From: Elysia crispata | Lineage: Eukaryota; Mollusca; Gastropoda; Plakobranchidae | DNA: 64,000 nt | Direction of reading: 5' to 3' | Assembly (NCBI GenBank): GCA_033675545.1 | Contig: JAWDGP010007341.1 | Coordinates: forward strand, 197,501-261,500 | Part shown: positions 63,373 to 64,000 of the stretch, piece by piece | Position numbering within the stretch: the stretch's first letter is position 1 | How the letters are laid out: each line of letters starts with the position of its first letter | Position numbers and translations under genes: made by a program | Notes under the pieces: model-generated | Databases searched by the model: none | What the model saw: only the letters and a program-made list of their open reading frames with translations | What the model was told of the DNA's origin: nothing

Positions 63373-64000
63373 GATGAGATAATAATGAGCCACTTATTGA
63401 TTTGAATCAAAGAAGATTGATGTGAGAGATATTTGCCGCCATTCCCAGGTAGATGTGATGTGATGAAAGACGCGTCATAGGATCAAACCAATAAAGGAAA
63501 TCGACTAATTCTGTACTGTCCCAATCTGTTTTTAAGTTCCTTTCAGCGCTTATTAGAAAGCAGCGAATTTTCATATTAAGTGTAAGTAGATTTGGATCTT
63601 ATAAAATTAGCTAACAGTTACTGTTCCAATTTCAAAGAGCTCCCTAGTCCTCACCAAGGTTCGAGTGACAATGATGATTTGATTTTTGTTGGTTGACAGC
63701 ACAGTTCTATTAGCCTGTCTTTGAGCACACCAGAGACTTGCGAGATCCGTACACCCAGTAGGAGAGCACAACTTTATTCATCTCCTCTCCTGACCTCAAG
63801 ACGGGTCACCAGCAGACATGCGCGGCAGGCTTGCAGGAAGTTCTGAGCATGTCAGCAATGTACGCCCTCCACCGCCCGGCTTGTGTGCTCGCTGAAGACA
63901 CGGGGCTGGCCAGAGGGGCGACACATTTGCTTTTTAGCCATTGTCTTGAAAACATGGCTTTACCGCATTCGCCAAGCATTTGAAGATTCTCTTTGATCAG
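63373..64000. other. unique sequence, probable NR2E intron
   Basis: I saw no exon here. I looked on the minus strand for the expected first zinc finger (CxxC, P box, GFFK) and found none before the edge, so the 5' exons should lie beyond the window. Confidence 0.5.

Overview
This window is eukaryotic nuclear DNA from an animal, most likely a mollusc and probably a gastropod. The evidence is a split nuclear-receptor gene with GT-AG introns, a decayed jockey-like LINE, a Helitron-type element, several minisatellites, and a very high load of microsatellites (GA/CT, AAT/ATT, ACT, CTT, TATG, TGTC). Dispersed TCTAGATC-rich tracts point the same way, but that is from general familiarity with snail genomes and was not tested. 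There are no bacterial operons, CRISPR arrays or phage genes.

Right end (about 52.2-62.3 kb, minus strand): the only convincing gene is the 3' portion of an NR2E-family orphan nuclear receptor (tailless/TLX type, NR2E1; dissatisfaction-type NR2E is the alternative). Seven exons join in frame at every junction to give 348 residues: second DNA-binding zinc finger, T/A box, proline-rich hinge, complete ligand-binding domain and stop codon. The first zinc finger and N-terminus must lie past the right edge. The introns hold large microsatellites, and a 40-bp minisatellite runs up to 12 bases from one splice acceptor.

Middle (about 40.8-43.5 kb): a dead non-LTR retrotransposon reverse transcriptase on the plus strand is interrupted by a 1.5-kb Helitron-like element. 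The element ends in a hairpin plus CTAGT and carries ten 53-bp tandem repeats and a duplicated 3' region. Other mobile relics are possible tRNA-derived SINE heads near 25.0, 52.0 and 62.0 kb, and a LINE C-terminal zinc-finger remnant near 11.5 kb.

Left and central part (1-40 kb): this is mainly gene-poor, repeat-rich DNA. It includes minisatellites of 36 bp (13.2 kb), 33 bp (17.2-17.6 kb), 74 bp (two copies, 23.6 kb) and 54 bp (39.6-40.2 kb), plus dozens of microsatellites. Most open frames here are translations of simple repeats and are not genes. One short GGDF-containing frame near 7.7 kb is the only weak hint of another protein.

I did not find a convincing new biological system. The points most worth a second look are the nested LINE/Helitron structure, the homogeneous minisatellites whose unit length is a multiple of three, the minisatellite beside a receptor splice site, a NAGNAG acceptor, and candidate regulatory motifs in and beside the receptor gene.
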